Shown here: positions 7,383 through 16,981 of the stretch, one piece after another
Position numbering within the stretch: position 1 is the stretch's first letter
Layout: each line of letters begins with the position of its first letter
DNA from: an uncultured Clostridia bacterium
GTDB taxonomy: Bacteria; Bacillota; Clostridia; Oscillospirales; Acutalibacteraceae
Reading direction: 5' to 3'
Length of the DNA: 64,000 nucleotides
Assembly (NCBI GenBank): GCA_905235625.1
Contig: CAJOLX010000003.1
Coordinates: forward strand, 1 to 64,000
Made by a program: the position numbers and the translations under genes
Notes under the pieces: generated by a model
Told to the model about the DNA's origin: nothing
Seen by the model: only the letters and a program-made list of their open reading frames with translations
Databases searched by the model: none

Positions 7383-9065
7383 ATGAGTCAAATTAAAAGA
7401 ATTACTGCGCTGATTATTTCCGTTATAATGTTGTGCTGTTTTGTTTCCTGCGGCAGCAGCCGTACCGAACAGAGCGCAACGGTTGAAAAAAACGGGGATA
7501 TCGTTATACTTTTTACAAGCGACGTTCATTGCGGCGTTGATAAAGGCTTCGGCTACGCAGGCCTTTGGCAAATCCGCAGCAATCTGGAGGAGCAGGGCTA
7601 TACCACTGTTTTAGTCGATGACGGCGACTCTATTCAGGGTGAAACCCTCGGCACGCTCACAAAGGGCGAAGCGATGATTGACCTAATGAATTCTATGAAA
7701 TATGATATAGCCATTCCGGGAAATCATGAATTTGATTTCGGAGCAGACCGTTTTCTTGAGCTTACCGAAAAGGCGGATTTTCCGTATATCAGCTGTAATA
7801 TCACAAAAGAAGGCGAGCCCGTATTTGAGCCTTATATCATAAAAGAGATTCAAGGTAAGAAAATAGCCTTTGTCGGCGTAACTACTCCCGAAACGTTAAC
7901 GTCTTCGGCTGCTTCCAACTTCCAAAATGAAGCGGGCGAAACGATTTACGGTTTTATGCAGGATTCAAGCGGTGAAGCGGTTTATTCAACGGTGCAGAAT
8001 GCCGTTGACAGCGCGAGAAGCGAGGGCGCCGATTACGTATACGTTATGGGACATATGGGCATGAACTCGGAAGCTCATCCCTGGACGTATGCCGACGTAA
8101 TAGAGCATACAAACGGAATTGACGTGTTTTTGGACGGCCATTCGCACGATACCGAACAGGTCGTTATGAAAAATAAGGACGGAGAAGATGTCGTTCGTTC
8201 CGCCTGCGGCACAAAGCTTAACTGTATCGGTTACAGCATTATATCAAAAGACGAGGGAATTACCGAAACCGATGTATGGAGCTGGACTAATGATGAAAGC
8301 GCCGCGGAGCTAATGGGAATAAATAATGATATAAGCAAAGAAATTGAAGCGGCAAAAGCGAAGCTTGAAGAAGAATTAAAACAGAAAATCGGTCAGACAG
8401 CGGCTGAGCTGACTATTAACGACCCTGAGGAAAAAGACAATCTCGGAAATTTCGTTCGTATGGTTCGCCGCGCCGAAACCAATCTCGGCGATTTCTGCGC
8501 TGACGCTATTTTGCAGCAGACAGGCGCCGATATTGCGGTGGTAAACGGCGGAGGCATCCGCACAAATATCCCCAAAGGCGAAATCACTTACGGAAATATT
8601 ATTGATGTTTTTCCGTTTGGCAATCAGATTTGCATAGTTGAGGTTTCGGGTCAGCAGATTCTTGACGCTCTTGAATGGGGTGTAAGCGCGTTGCCCGAAG
8701 AAAACGGCGCTTTCCTTCAAGTTGCCGGAATGAGCTATGAGGTTGACGTAACAGTGCCGAGCCCTTGTAAAGCGAACGACGAAAAGATGTGCAGCGGTAT
8801 TGAGGGCGAGCGCAGAGTTAAAAACGTTAAAATTGCCGGCGAACCGCTTGAGCCGGATAAAACGTATACTTTGGCAGGCGCTGATTTTACCATCCTTTCA
8901 AACGGAGACGGCTTTACCGCATTTGACGGTGCAAACGTAATTCAGGAAGAATTCAAGCTTGACAATCAGGTGTTGATTGACTATATTGAAGAAACTCTCG
9001 GCGGAGAAATAGGCAGTGATTACGCCGATCCCTATGGTCAGGGAAGAATAGTAATTACCGACTGA
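7383..9065 (+). CDS. 5'-nucleotidase/2',3'-cyclic phosphodiesterase family lipoprotein
   Basis: Lipobox-like IIMLCCFVSCGSS; metallophosphatase motifs ILFTSDVHCG, DDGDSIQGE, GNHEFDFG, GHSHDTEQV; C-terminal 5'-nucleotidase region (GDFCADAILQQTGADIAVVNGGGIRTNIPKGEITYGNIIDVFPFGN). Confidence 0.93.
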   Translation: MSQIKRITALIISVIMLCCFVSCGSSRTEQSATVEKNGDIVILFTSDVHCGVDKGFGYAGLWQIRSNLEEQGYTTVLVDDGDSIQGETLGTLTKGEAMIDLMNSMKYDIAIPGNHEFDFGADRFLELTEKADFPYISCNITKEGEPVFEPYIIKEIQGKKIAFVGVTTPETLTSSAASNFQNEAGETIYGFMQDSSGEAVYSTVQNAVDSARSEGADYVYVMGHMGMNSEAHPWTYADVIEHTNGIDVFLDGHSHDTEQVVMKNKDGEDVVRSACGTKLNCIGYSIISKDEGITETDVWSWTNDESAAELMGINNDISKEIEAAKAKLEEELKQKIGQTAAELTINDPEEKDNLGNFVRMVRRAETNLGDFCADAILQQTGADIAVVNGGGIRTNIPKGEITYGNIIDVFPFGNQICIVEVSGQQILDALEWGVSALPEENGAFLQVAGMSYEVDVTVPSPCKANDEKMCSGIEGERRVKNVKIAGEPLEPDKTYTLAGADFTILSNGDGFTAFDGANVIQEEFKLDNQVLIDYIEETLGGEIGSDYADPYGQGRIVITD

Positions 9066-9078
9066 TTTAACCATAAAA

Positions 9079-9114
9079 AGAAACCTGATTTGGCAATCAA
9101 ATCAGGTTTCTTTC
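9079..9114 (+). terminator. Rho-independent terminator
   Basis: AGAAACCTGATTTG-gcaat-CAAATCAGGTTTCTTT. Confidence 0.8.
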
Positions 9115-9165
9115 GGTTATATTCGGCATTAAAACTTACTGAAATCAAATGAAAATTCATTATAA

Positions 9166-9327
9166 TCATTTATCCCAGTCGTCTTCCTCATACATATCGA
9201 GGAGATCGTCAATTTCTTCATCGTCGTCTTCGTCGTCTGTTGAATTGCCGTTTTTATTGTTTTTGTAAACCGAAGCAAACACAATTATCAGCAGTATGAA
9301 TAATATGCTTAACAATAGCGGTTTCAC
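9166..9327 (-). CDS. Small membrane protein with acidic tail (53 aa), absent from the supplied ORF track
   Basis: Minus strand GTG start after AGGAGG: (M)KPLLLSILFILLIIVFASVYKNNKNGNSTDDEDDDEEIDDLLDMYEEDDWDK*. Confidence 0.55.
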   Translation of the reverse strand: MKPLLLSILFILLIIVFASVYKNNKNGNSTDDEDDDEEIDDLLDMYEEDDWDK

Positions 9328-9558
9328 GGCTGTTTCCTCCTTGATTTTTTATTTCTAATTCATTATATCGCCTCAGAAAAATATTGTCAATGAATATAGT
9401 TCCTATTTAGAATTATTACAGCCGATATAACATTAAAATTTCTTCAAGATTTTTATGTTTTCTCTTTACACCGCTCATTATTTGTATTAGAATAATAATG
9501 CAAAAAACGACACATTTCATATTGTGTCGTGATTAATTTCAGTCAGGAGTGATTTGCA

Positions 9559-10401
9559 ATGCAGAATTTAGGCTACTACAACGGGAAATATGACGAAATC
9601 GAAAAAATGAGCATCCCCATGCTTGACCGCGCTTGCTGGTTCGGCGACGGAATTTATGACGCTACTTACGCTCATAATCATATCATTTTTGATATGGACG
9701 CTCATCTCAACAGATTTTATAACAGCGCCAAAATTCTTGACATCAATATGCCCATTGAAAGAGCCGAGCTTGAAGCTCTGCTCAACGACCTCGTCAAAAA
9801 GGTTGACGACGGCGACCAGTTCGTTTACATGCAGGTTACAAGAGGCAGCGGACTGAGAGAGCATGTGTTTGAAGAGGGCATGATAGGCAATCTTTGGATA
9901 ACGCTGACCCCGTGCAAGGTGCAGGATACTTACGCTCCTATTGACGTAATCACGTTTGAAGACAAGAGATTTCTCTATTGCAACTGCAAAACTCTCAACC
10001 TCATTCCTTCCTGCCTCGGCGCAACAGCCGCAAAAAGAGCAGGCTGCCAGGAAGCGATATTCCACAGAGGCGATATCGTAACCGAATGCGCTCATTCAAA
10101 CGTTTCCATCTTCAAAGACGGCAAGGTAATCACTCATCCTCTTGACGATAAAATTCTTCCGGGCACGGCAAGAATAAGACTTCTGAGATTTGCTCAGGAC
10201 CTCGGCTTTGAAACAGAAGAAAGAGATTACACTCTCGATGAGCTTATGGATGCCGACGAGGTTATAGTCCATTCCACCGGCTCCTTCTGCATTCCCGTTA
10301 AAACGGTCGACGGCAAACCCGTTGGCGGCAAAGCTCCCGAAATGCTTAAAACCATTCAGGACGCTCTTGTAGCTGATTTTGAGGCGCAATGCGGTAAATA
10401 A
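9559..10401 (+). CDS. Class IV PLP aminotransferase (D-amino acid aminotransferase/BCAT-like)
   Basis: MLDRACWFGDGIYDATYAHN, VTRGSGLREH, LGATAAKRAGCQEAIFHRGDIVTECAHSNVSIFKDG, LPGTARIRLLR. Confidence 0.85.
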   Translation: MQNLGYYNGKYDEIEKMSIPMLDRACWFGDGIYDATYAHNHIIFDMDAHLNRFYNSAKILDINMPIERAELEALLNDLVKKVDDGDQFVYMQVTRGSGLREHVFEEGMIGNLWITLTPCKVQDTYAPIDVITFEDKRFLYCNCKTLNLIPSCLGATAAKRAGCQEAIFHRGDIVTECAHSNVSIFKDGKVITHPLDDKILPGTARIRLLRFAQDLGFETEERDYTLDELMDADEVIVHSTGSFCIPVKTVDGKPVGGKAPEMLKTIQDALVADFEAQCGK

Positions 10402-10402
10402 G

Positions 10403-11461
10403 ATGAATAAAGACGAACTTACGCTGCTAAACATCGGCGATAATCTTGATACTTTGATGAATCTCGACCCGAGAGGATACGGCGTTTGCCGCATCCTCTA
10501 TGAAGGCTCGAGAAAATATGCCGGAGAGCCGCTTTCCGTTCACTGCGCAAGAGGCGTCATTGACCACGCTAAAGCAGGGGAGAAGGTATTCATTTTAACG
10601 GGTTTCGTTCTGCCGCCGTGGAACGAAGCCGAAACAGATGGCATTATTTCTTCAACGGTTTTTGCTCATTTTCTAATTAAGGCTTTTGCGGCAAAGCCCG
10701 TTATGATAGTTCCCGAGCAATGCGTTAAAGCGATTGAAAAAATGAGCAAGGTGCTCGGTTTTGAAATTTCCGACAGCCTTGACGATTTCGGCGAAAACAC
10801 CGTTTGCGTTATACCGTTTACAAAAGATATTGAGCTTGCCGAGAAGCAGGCTGATGAAATTCTTTCTCACGGTAAGCCGAGCTTCGTTTTTTCAAATGAA
10901 GCTCCGGGCAGCAACAAAAACGGCTATTATCACAACGCAACGGGCGTTAATACGACCGAAATCGAGCCGAAATACGACGTGCTGTTTAAAAAGTGCCGCG
11001 AAGAGGGTATATTCTGCATCTCCATAGGCGACCTCGGCAACGAAATCGGCATGGCGACTATCGAAGACCACATAAGAGAATACATTCCCTATGCGGAGCT
11101 CGGCGGCTGTAAAGCCGGCACGGGATACGGCATTCTTGCCGACACAACTGCCGATTGCCTCCTCACTGCCACCGTTTCCGATTGGGGCTGCAACGCCATT
11201 ATGGCTGCAATTTCGTTTATGCTCGGCAAAACTGAGCTGTTCCATTCCGCCGATATTCAATCCGCGGTTATGGACGCTGCGGCGAGCGCCGGCATGCTCG
11301 ATATGTACGGCGAAGCGAGGCCCTATATTGACGGCATAGGCAAAAACATTGTGCTTCCCATGATTTCCATGATGAAAGCGCTCATAGAATATCCTCCGAC
11401 AGTAGCAGATAAAACTCAGCTTTGGTTTGAAAAAACTATATCAAAAGGGTTTTACAAATGA
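10403..11461 (+). CDS. DUF4392 (glutamate cyclase domain-containing) protein
   Basis: GYGVCRILYEGSRKYAGEPLSVHCARGVIDHAKAGEKVFILTGFVLPPWNEAETDG...GDLGNEIGMATIEDHIREYIPYAELGGCKAGTGYGILADTTADCLLTATVSDWGCNA. Confidence 0.75.
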   Translation: MNKDELTLLNIGDNLDTLMNLDPRGYGVCRILYEGSRKYAGEPLSVHCARGVIDHAKAGEKVFILTGFVLPPWNEAETDGIISSTVFAHFLIKAFAAKPVMIVPEQCVKAIEKMSKVLGFEISDSLDDFGENTVCVIPFTKDIELAEKQADEILSHGKPSFVFSNEAPGSNKNGYYHNATGVNTTEIEPKYDVLFKKCREEGIFCISIGDLGNEIGMATIEDHIREYIPYAELGGCKAGTGYGILADTTADCLLTATVSDWGCNAIMAAISFMLGKTELFHSADIQSAVMDAAASAGMLDMYGEARPYIDGIGKNIVLPMISMMKALIEYPPTVADKTQLWFEKTISKGFYK

Positions 11462-12183
11462 TATATTCATTTTTACAAAACGGAGACACCGCTCTTACGG
11501 TACAATTCAAAAAAGAAATAAGCAAAGAGGTTAACGCATACGTCACTGCGTTAGCCTCTTTGGTGCAGGAAAAGCAGATAAAAGGCGTTACCGAAACCAT
11601 ACCGACATTTGCTTCTCTTACCGTGCTTTACGACTGCGCGGTTATATCTTCATCATCTCTTAAATCAAAGCTCAAAAAGCTGATTTCAGAGATAAAGATA
11701 AGCGAAAAATCAAAGGTCAAGGTGTGGGAAATACCCGTTTGCTATGAGGGAGAATTTGCTCCCGATATGGAGTCCGTCAGCGAGCATACGGGCCTTTCAA
11801 AAGAAGAAATAATCGAGCTTCACACCTCGAAGCCTTATCTCATTTATATGCTCGGCTTTTTGCCCGGCTTTGCCTATCTCGGCGGAATGGATGAGCGACT
11901 GTTTACGCCCCGCCTTGAAAATCCGAGGCTTGAGATTTTTAAAGGCGCTGTCGGTATAGGCGGAGAGCAAACGGGAATTTATCCCATAGCTTCGCCCGGA
12001 GGCTGGAGGCTTATCGGCAAAACGCCCGTTTCGGTTTACGACCCCGAAGCGGAGCCTCCCATACTCTACGAAGCGGGGGACTACATTAACTTCGTTTCCG
12101 TAACGAGAGAGCAATATGATGAAATTGAAAAGCAGATAGCCGAAAATAAATATACGGTTAAATATCGGGAGGAAGAATTATGA
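11458..12183 (+). CDS. pxpB: 5-oxoprolinase subunit B (KipI family)
   Basis: IPVCYEGEFAPDMESVSEHTGLSKEEIIELHTSKPYLIYMLGFLPGFAYLGGMDERLFTPRLENPR...GIYPIASPGGWRLIGKTP. Confidence 0.92.
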   Translation: MIYSFLQNGDTALTVQFKKEISKEVNAYVTALASLVQEKQIKGVTETIPTFASLTVLYDCAVISSSSLKSKLKKLISEIKISEKSKVKVWEIPVCYEGEFAPDMESVSEHTGLSKEEIIELHTSKPYLIYMLGFLPGFAYLGGMDERLFTPRLENPRLEIFKGAVGIGGEQTGIYPIASPGGWRLIGKTPVSVYDPEAEPPILYEAGDYINFVSVTREQYDEIEKQIAENKYTVKYREEEL

Positions 12184-13103
12184 TTAAGATTTTAAGCCCC
12201 GGTATGCTTTCTACCGTTCAGGACAGCGGCCGTTTCGGACTAATGAAAAACGGCTTCACGCAAAGCGGCGCCATGGACCTAAAAGCCATGAAAACGGCAA
12301 ACGCGCTTTGCGGCAACGATTTATGCGCTCCCGTTATTGAGATGACTATGACGGGCATAAAATGCGAATTTACCGAAGACGCTTATTTTTGCCTGAGCGG
12401 AGCGAATATGTCTCCCGTTTTAAACGGAGTGCCCATAACTAATAACAGAGCTTTTCTCGCCAAAAAGGGGAGCGTGCTGTCGCTCGGCGCCGCTGTAACG
12501 GGTCTGAGATGCTGCCTTGCTTTTTCGGGCGGAGTTGACGTGCCTATTGTTATGGGCAGCGCGTCGCTTAATCAAAAGCTCTCAATAGGCGGTTTTGAGG
12601 GCAGAAAGCTTAAAAAGAGCGATGAGCTGGAGCTGGGCAAAGAATTCAGACACCCCGACGTTTATAAAACGATTGAAGAGGATAAATACCCGTCCGACAT
12701 TACCGTAAGAGTAGTTATGGGCCCGCAGGACGATATGTTCACCGATACCGATATAAATCTGTTTTTAAAACAGACCTATACCGTTACTCCGTTTTATGAC
12801 AGAATGGGCATAAGGCTCAGCGGCATAGCTCTCAAGGGCAAAAACGGAATGGATATAATTTCCGACGGCATCACCTTCGGCTCCGTTCAGATTTCGAGAA
12901 ACGGTCAGCCTATAATTCTCATGGCGGACCATCAGACAACCGGCGGATACGCAAAAATCGCAACCGTTATTTCCTGCGATTTGCCGAAGCTTGCTCAGGC
13001 AAAATCAAACGACACCGTTCGTTTTGAAAAGGTGAGCGTTAAAAAAGCCGAAAGCGAAGCAATCAAAGAGAAAAAATATTTTGAAAAACTGATAAAGGGG
13101 TAA
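12180..13103 (+). CDS. pxpC: 5-oxoprolinase subunit C (KipA/biotin-dependent carboxyltransferase family)
   Basis: IKILSPGMLSTVQDSGRFGLMKNGFTQSGAMDLKAMKTANALCGN...GGYAKIATVISCDLPKLAQ. Confidence 0.92.
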   Translation: MIKILSPGMLSTVQDSGRFGLMKNGFTQSGAMDLKAMKTANALCGNDLCAPVIEMTMTGIKCEFTEDAYFCLSGANMSPVLNGVPITNNRAFLAKKGSVLSLGAAVTGLRCCLAFSGGVDVPIVMGSASLNQKLSIGGFEGRKLKKSDELELGKEFRHPDVYKTIEEDKYPSDITVRVVMGPQDDMFTDTDINLFLKQTYTVTPFYDRMGIRLSGIALKGKNGMDIISDGITFGSVQISRNGQPIILMADHQTTGGYAKIATVISCDLPKLAQAKSNDTVRFEKVSVKKAESEAIKEKKYFEKLIKG

Positions 13104-13108
13104 GAATC

Positions 13109-13894
13109 ATGGATTATTCCTCAATGTCTCCTCAAAGCGTTAAAGAGCTGATAAGAAAAGGAGAAATCACCTGCCAGACTTCCGGCATGTGCAACGGTTA
13201 CGCTCAGGCTAACCTTTGCATTTTGCCAAAAGAACTCGCTTTTGATTTTTTGCTGTTTTGCACGAGAAACCCCAAGCCCTGCCCGGTGCTTGAGGTCGGC
13301 GACGTCGGCAAAAAGGAATTCAAGTTTATGGCAGCCGAAGGCGACGTTTGCAAGGATTTTCCGAAATACAGAATCTGGGAATACGGCGAGCTTAAATCGG
13401 AAGTTACCGATATTTCGGATTATTGGAGAGAGGATTTCGTTTATTTTCTTATCGGCTGCTCATTTTCGTTTGAAAGCGAGCTGCTTGAGGCGGATATACC
13501 CGTAAGACACATTGAAGAATGCAAAAACGTGCCTATGTTCAACACGAATATTGAGCTTAAATCCGCCGGCAAATTTCACGGAAATATGGTCGTTTCAATG
13601 AGGCCCATTCCCGATGAGCTCGTTGTAAAGGCGGTTAACGTCACGGCTGAAATGCCGAGGGTTCACGGCGCGCCCATTCAGATAGGAAACCCCGAAACCA
13701 TCGGTATTAAAGACATAACGAAGCCCGATTACGGCGATTCCGTTACGATCAATCCCGGCGAAACTCCCGTTTTCTGGGCTTGCGGCGTAACTCCGCAAAA
13801 CGTTGTGATGCAGTCAAAGCCGCCCATCGCAATCACTCACGCTCCCGGTCATATGTTTATAACGGACGTTAAAAACACCTCGCTTAAATTTTAA
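13109..13894 (+). CDS. DUF1445 family protein (putative hydro-lyase/D-glutamate cyclase family)
   Basis: TCQTSGMCNGYAQANLCILPKELAFDFLLFCTRNPKPCPVLEVGD...FLIGCSFSFESELL...FWACGVTPQNVVMQSKPPIAITHAPGHMFITDV. Confidence 0.85.
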   Translation: MDYSSMSPQSVKELIRKGEITCQTSGMCNGYAQANLCILPKELAFDFLLFCTRNPKPCPVLEVGDVGKKEFKFMAAEGDVCKDFPKYRIWEYGELKSEVTDISDYWREDFVYFLIGCSFSFESELLEADIPVRHIEECKNVPMFNTNIELKSAGKFHGNMVVSMRPIPDELVVKAVNVTAEMPRVHGAPIQIGNPETIGIKDITKPDYGDSVTINPGETPVFWACGVTPQNVVMQSKPPIAITHAPGHMFITDVKNTSLKF

Positions 13895-13907
13895 GGAGGA
13901 CTTTAAG

Positions 13908-14663
13908 ATGTATAAAATCAATTTAAATTCCGATCTCGGCGAAGGAGCGGCGTTTGACGCTCAGATAATCCCTCTTATTTCGTCGGCAAATATCGCATGC
14001 GGCTTTCACGCGGGCGACAGCGCAATGATGAACAAGACCATTAAGCTCTGCGTTGACAGCTCCGTCAGCTTCGGCGCTCATCCCGGATATCCCGACAAAG
14101 AGAATTTCGGCAGAACCAATATGGACGTTACTCCCGAGCAGGTTTATGAATTCACTTTATATCAGCTCGGAGCGATAGACGCTTTCGCGAAAGCAAACGG
14201 AGCTAAACTTCAGCACGTTAAGCCTCACGGAGCCATGTACAATATGGCGGCGAAAAACAGAGCGCTTTCCGACGCTATAGTTAAAGCGATAAAGGACTAT
14301 GACAGCGGCCTTATTCTGCTTGCTCTTTCCGGCTCGCAAATGGTTGAGGCTGCTAAAGCAAACGGCTTAAAATACGCCTGCGAGGTTTTTGCCGACAGAG
14401 CTTATGAAGCGGACGGCACTCTTCGCGCGAGAAGCCTTGAAGGCTCAATGATAACCGATGAAAACGAAGCGATAGCAAGAGTTTTAAGAATGGTCAAAGA
14501 GGGCAAAGTCAAAGCCTACACCGGCGAAGATATTTCCATAGAGGCTCATTCGGTTTGCGTTCACGGCGACGGCGAAAAAGCGCTCAAATTTGTTGAAGAG
14601 CTGAGAAAAGCTTTTGAGCAAAACAATATTCAAATCGTTGATCTTGAAGAGGCGATAAAATGA
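13908..14663 (+). CDS. pxpA: 5-oxoprolinase subunit A (LamB/YcsF family)
   Basis: INLNSDLGEGAAFDAQIIPLISSANIACGFHAGDSAMMNKTIKLC...SFGAHPGYPDKENFGR...CVHGDGEKALKF. Confidence 0.93.
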   Translation: MYKINLNSDLGEGAAFDAQIIPLISSANIACGFHAGDSAMMNKTIKLCVDSSVSFGAHPGYPDKENFGRTNMDVTPEQVYEFTLYQLGAIDAFAKANGAKLQHVKPHGAMYNMAAKNRALSDAIVKAIKDYDSGLILLALSGSQMVEAAKANGLKYACEVFADRAYEADGTLRARSLEGSMITDENEAIARVLRMVKEGKVKAYTGEDISIEAHSVCVHGDGEKALKFVEELRKAFEQNNIQIVDLEEAIK

Positions 14664-15772
14664 ATTACAGAACATGCGCCGAAATTGATTTGAATGCGGT
14701 TGAATTCAATTTTAATTCGGTAAAAAACAAAATCGGCGGCAAAGCAAAAATTCTTGCCGTAGTCAAAGCCGACGCTTACGGCCACGGCAGCGTCGAAATT
14801 GCAAAACTGCTTGACGATAAATGCGATTTCTTCGGCGTTGCCTGCATTGAGGAAGCGGTTGAGCTTAAAGAAAACGGCATAAAAAAGCCTGTTTTGATTT
14901 TAGGCAGAGTGTTCCCGTGGGATTATGAAACCGTTTGCAAATATGACATCAGAATTCCGATTTTTAGCTATGAAGACGCGCTTGCGCTGTCTGATGAGAG
15001 CGTTAAACAGGGCAAAAATACGCCTTTCCATTTTTGCGTTGATACCGGAATGAGCAGAATAGGTTTTCAGGTGACGGAATCAGACGCCGATATCTGCAAG
15101 AAAATCAGCGAATTGCCCGGGATATACGCAGAGGGTATTTTCTCACATTTCGCAACTGCCGACAGTTACGATTTAACGAGGGCAAAAGCCCAAAGAGAGC
15201 GCTTCAAAACATTCTGCGCAATGCTTGAGGAGAGGGGAATAAACGTTCCCATAAAGCACCTCAACAACAGCGCCGGCATAATGAATTTTGACGAATACTT
15301 CGATATGTGCCGCATGGGCATTATTACCTACGGTCTTTATCCTTCAAACGAGGTTGACCCGTGCCTTCTGCCCATAAAGCCCGTTCTCACGTGGAAAGCT
15401 TCAATTTCTCACGTTAAAGAGCTTGAGAAGGGCAGGGAAATATCCTACGGCGCAACTTATACCACCGATGAAACGAGAAAGATTGCGACAATTCCCGTAG
15501 GATACGCAGACGGTTATCCCCGCTGCCTTTCAAACATCGGCAGAGTTCTCATAAACGGTCAGTACGCGCCTATTACGGGCAGAGTTTGTATGGACCAGTT
15601 TATGGTTGACGTTACCGGCATTGACTGTAAGCCCGGCGACGAAGTCGTGCTTGTCGGCTCTCAAGGCGGCAAACGCCTCTCTATGGAAGAGGTAAGCGAG
15701 CTTGCGCATTCATTCAACTACGAGCTCCCGTGCCGCATCGCGAAAAGAGTTAAGAGAGTTTACATAAGATAA
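14660..15772 (+). CDS. alr: Alanine racemase
   Basis: AKILAVVKADAYGHGSVEIAKLL; HFCVDTGMSRIGFQ; ISYGATYTTDETRKIATIPVGYADGYPR; GRVCMDQFMVDVT. Confidence 0.95.
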   Translation: MNYRTCAEIDLNAVEFNFNSVKNKIGGKAKILAVVKADAYGHGSVEIAKLLDDKCDFFGVACIEEAVELKENGIKKPVLILGRVFPWDYETVCKYDIRIPIFSYEDALALSDESVKQGKNTPFHFCVDTGMSRIGFQVTESDADICKKISELPGIYAEGIFSHFATADSYDLTRAKAQRERFKTFCAMLEERGINVPIKHLNNSAGIMNFDEYFDMCRMGIITYGLYPSNEVDPCLLPIKPVLTWKASISHVKELEKGREISYGATYTTDETRKIATIPVGYADGYPRCLSNIGRVLINGQYAPITGRVCMDQFMVDVTGIDCKPGDEVVLVGSQGGKRLSMEEVSELAHSFNYELPCRIAKRVKRVYIR

Positions 15773-15779
15773 AATTATC

Positions 15780-15818
15780 CCGCCGCAAACGGTATTGAGC
15801 CGAATGCGGCGGGTTTTT
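15780..15818 (+). terminator. Rho-independent terminator of the pxp/alr operon
   Basis: CCCGCCGC...GCGGCGGGTTTTT. Confidence 0.8.
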
Positions 15819-15836
15819 ATCACTATATTGCGATTT

Positions 15837-16862
15837 TTATATTATCAGCATTGCGTCACCGAATGAAAAGAATCTATATCTCTCGTTAACGGCTTCTTTG
15901 TAAGCGTTCATCGTGTTTTCATAACCGCAGAATGCGCTCACGAGCATTATAAGAGTGCTTTCGGGCAGGTGGAAGTTTGTAATAAGGCAATCAATGCACT
16001 TGAATTCATAGCCCGGATAGATAAATATATCCGTGTTGCCTTCGTCGGCGCAGATGCAGCCGTTCTTTTGCGCCACCGACTCAAGAGTTCTCGTGCAGGT
16101 AGTTCCTACGGCGAAAACTCTGCCGCCGTTTTTCTTCGTTTCGTTTATGATTTCGGCGGTTTCGGCGGGCATATAGTAATGCTCCGAATGCATGTGATGG
16201 TCTTCGATTTTTTCAGCTTTAACGGGTCTGAAAGTGCCGAGCCCAACGTGAAGGGTTACGTAACCTATTTTTACGCCTTTTTCGGCTATCGCGCTGAGCA
16301 GCTCGGGGGTAAAATGAAGACCTGCGGTCGGCGCGGCGGCGCTGCCTTTTTCTCTTGCGTAAACGGTCTGATATCTGTCTTTATCTTCGAGCTTTTCCGT
16401 TATGTAATGGGGGAGGGGCATCTCGCCGATTTTATCAAGAATTTCATAAAAATTGCCTTCAAAAGAGAATTTTGCAATTCTGTTTCCGTCGGGCAGCACT
16501 TTTATGATTTCAGCCGAAAGTTCTCCGGAGCCGAAAGTGAATTTATGACCTTCTCTCGCTTTTTTGCCGGGGCCGGTTATAACTTCCCATTCGTTTTCGC
16601 TCAGCTGCTTGAGCAGCAGAAACTCAACGGTCGCTCCGGTATCAGTTCTCACGCCGTAAATTCTTGCCGGAATAACCTTTGTGTCATTAAGAATAAGGCA
16701 ATCGCCGGGGTTCAGATAATCAATAACGTCTTTGAATATTTTATGCTCCGTTTTGCCGGTCTGCTTGTTAAGCACCATGAGCCTTGAGCTGTCTCTTCGC
16801 TCTGCGGGATGCTGAGCAATCAGTTCCACGGGCAAATCATACCAAAAATCACTTTTATTCAC
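15837..16862 (-). CDS. queA: S-adenosylmethionine:tRNA ribosyltransferase-isomerase
   Basis: [68 protein letters not shown]. Confidence 0.95.
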   Translation of the reverse strand: MNKSDFWYDLPVELIAQHPAERRDSSRLMVLNKQTGKTEHKIFKDVIDYLNPGDCLILNDTKVIPARIYGVRTDTGATVEFLLLKQLSENEWEVITGPGKKAREGHKFTFGSGELSAEIIKVLPDGNRIAKFSFEGNFYEILDKIGEMPLPHYITEKLEDKDRYQTVYAREKGSAAAPTAGLHFTPELLSAIAEKGVKIGYVTLHVGLGTFRPVKAEKIEDHHMHSEHYYMPAETAEIINETKKNGGRVFAVGTTCTRTLESVAQKNGCICADEGNTDIFIYPGYEFKCIDCLITNFHLPESTLIMLVSAFCGYENTMNAYKEAVNERYRFFSFGDAMLII

Positions 16863-16981
16863 GATTATTTCTTCTTTTTTAAATAAATTTACTTGATAAA
16901 TAATACTAAGTATGGTATCATCTTAATATTAACGGCACAAATTGTCAAGATATTTTGTGTTTTCAGAAAAGAGGTTTTCAA

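Noticed and set aside
8376-8720. Antisense ORFs inside the 5'-nucleotidase gene and similar long antisense ORFs (9568..10095, 15969..16787, 17447..17989, 23221..23934, 50866..51315, 51619..52089)
   Set aside because: All overlap strongly supported coding genes on the opposite strand; composition-driven open frames.
16863-16981. Lysine riboswitch upstream of asd-dapA-dapB
   Set aside because: The intergenic region is only about 120 bp and mostly AT-rich promoter; too short and no recognisable L-box motifs.
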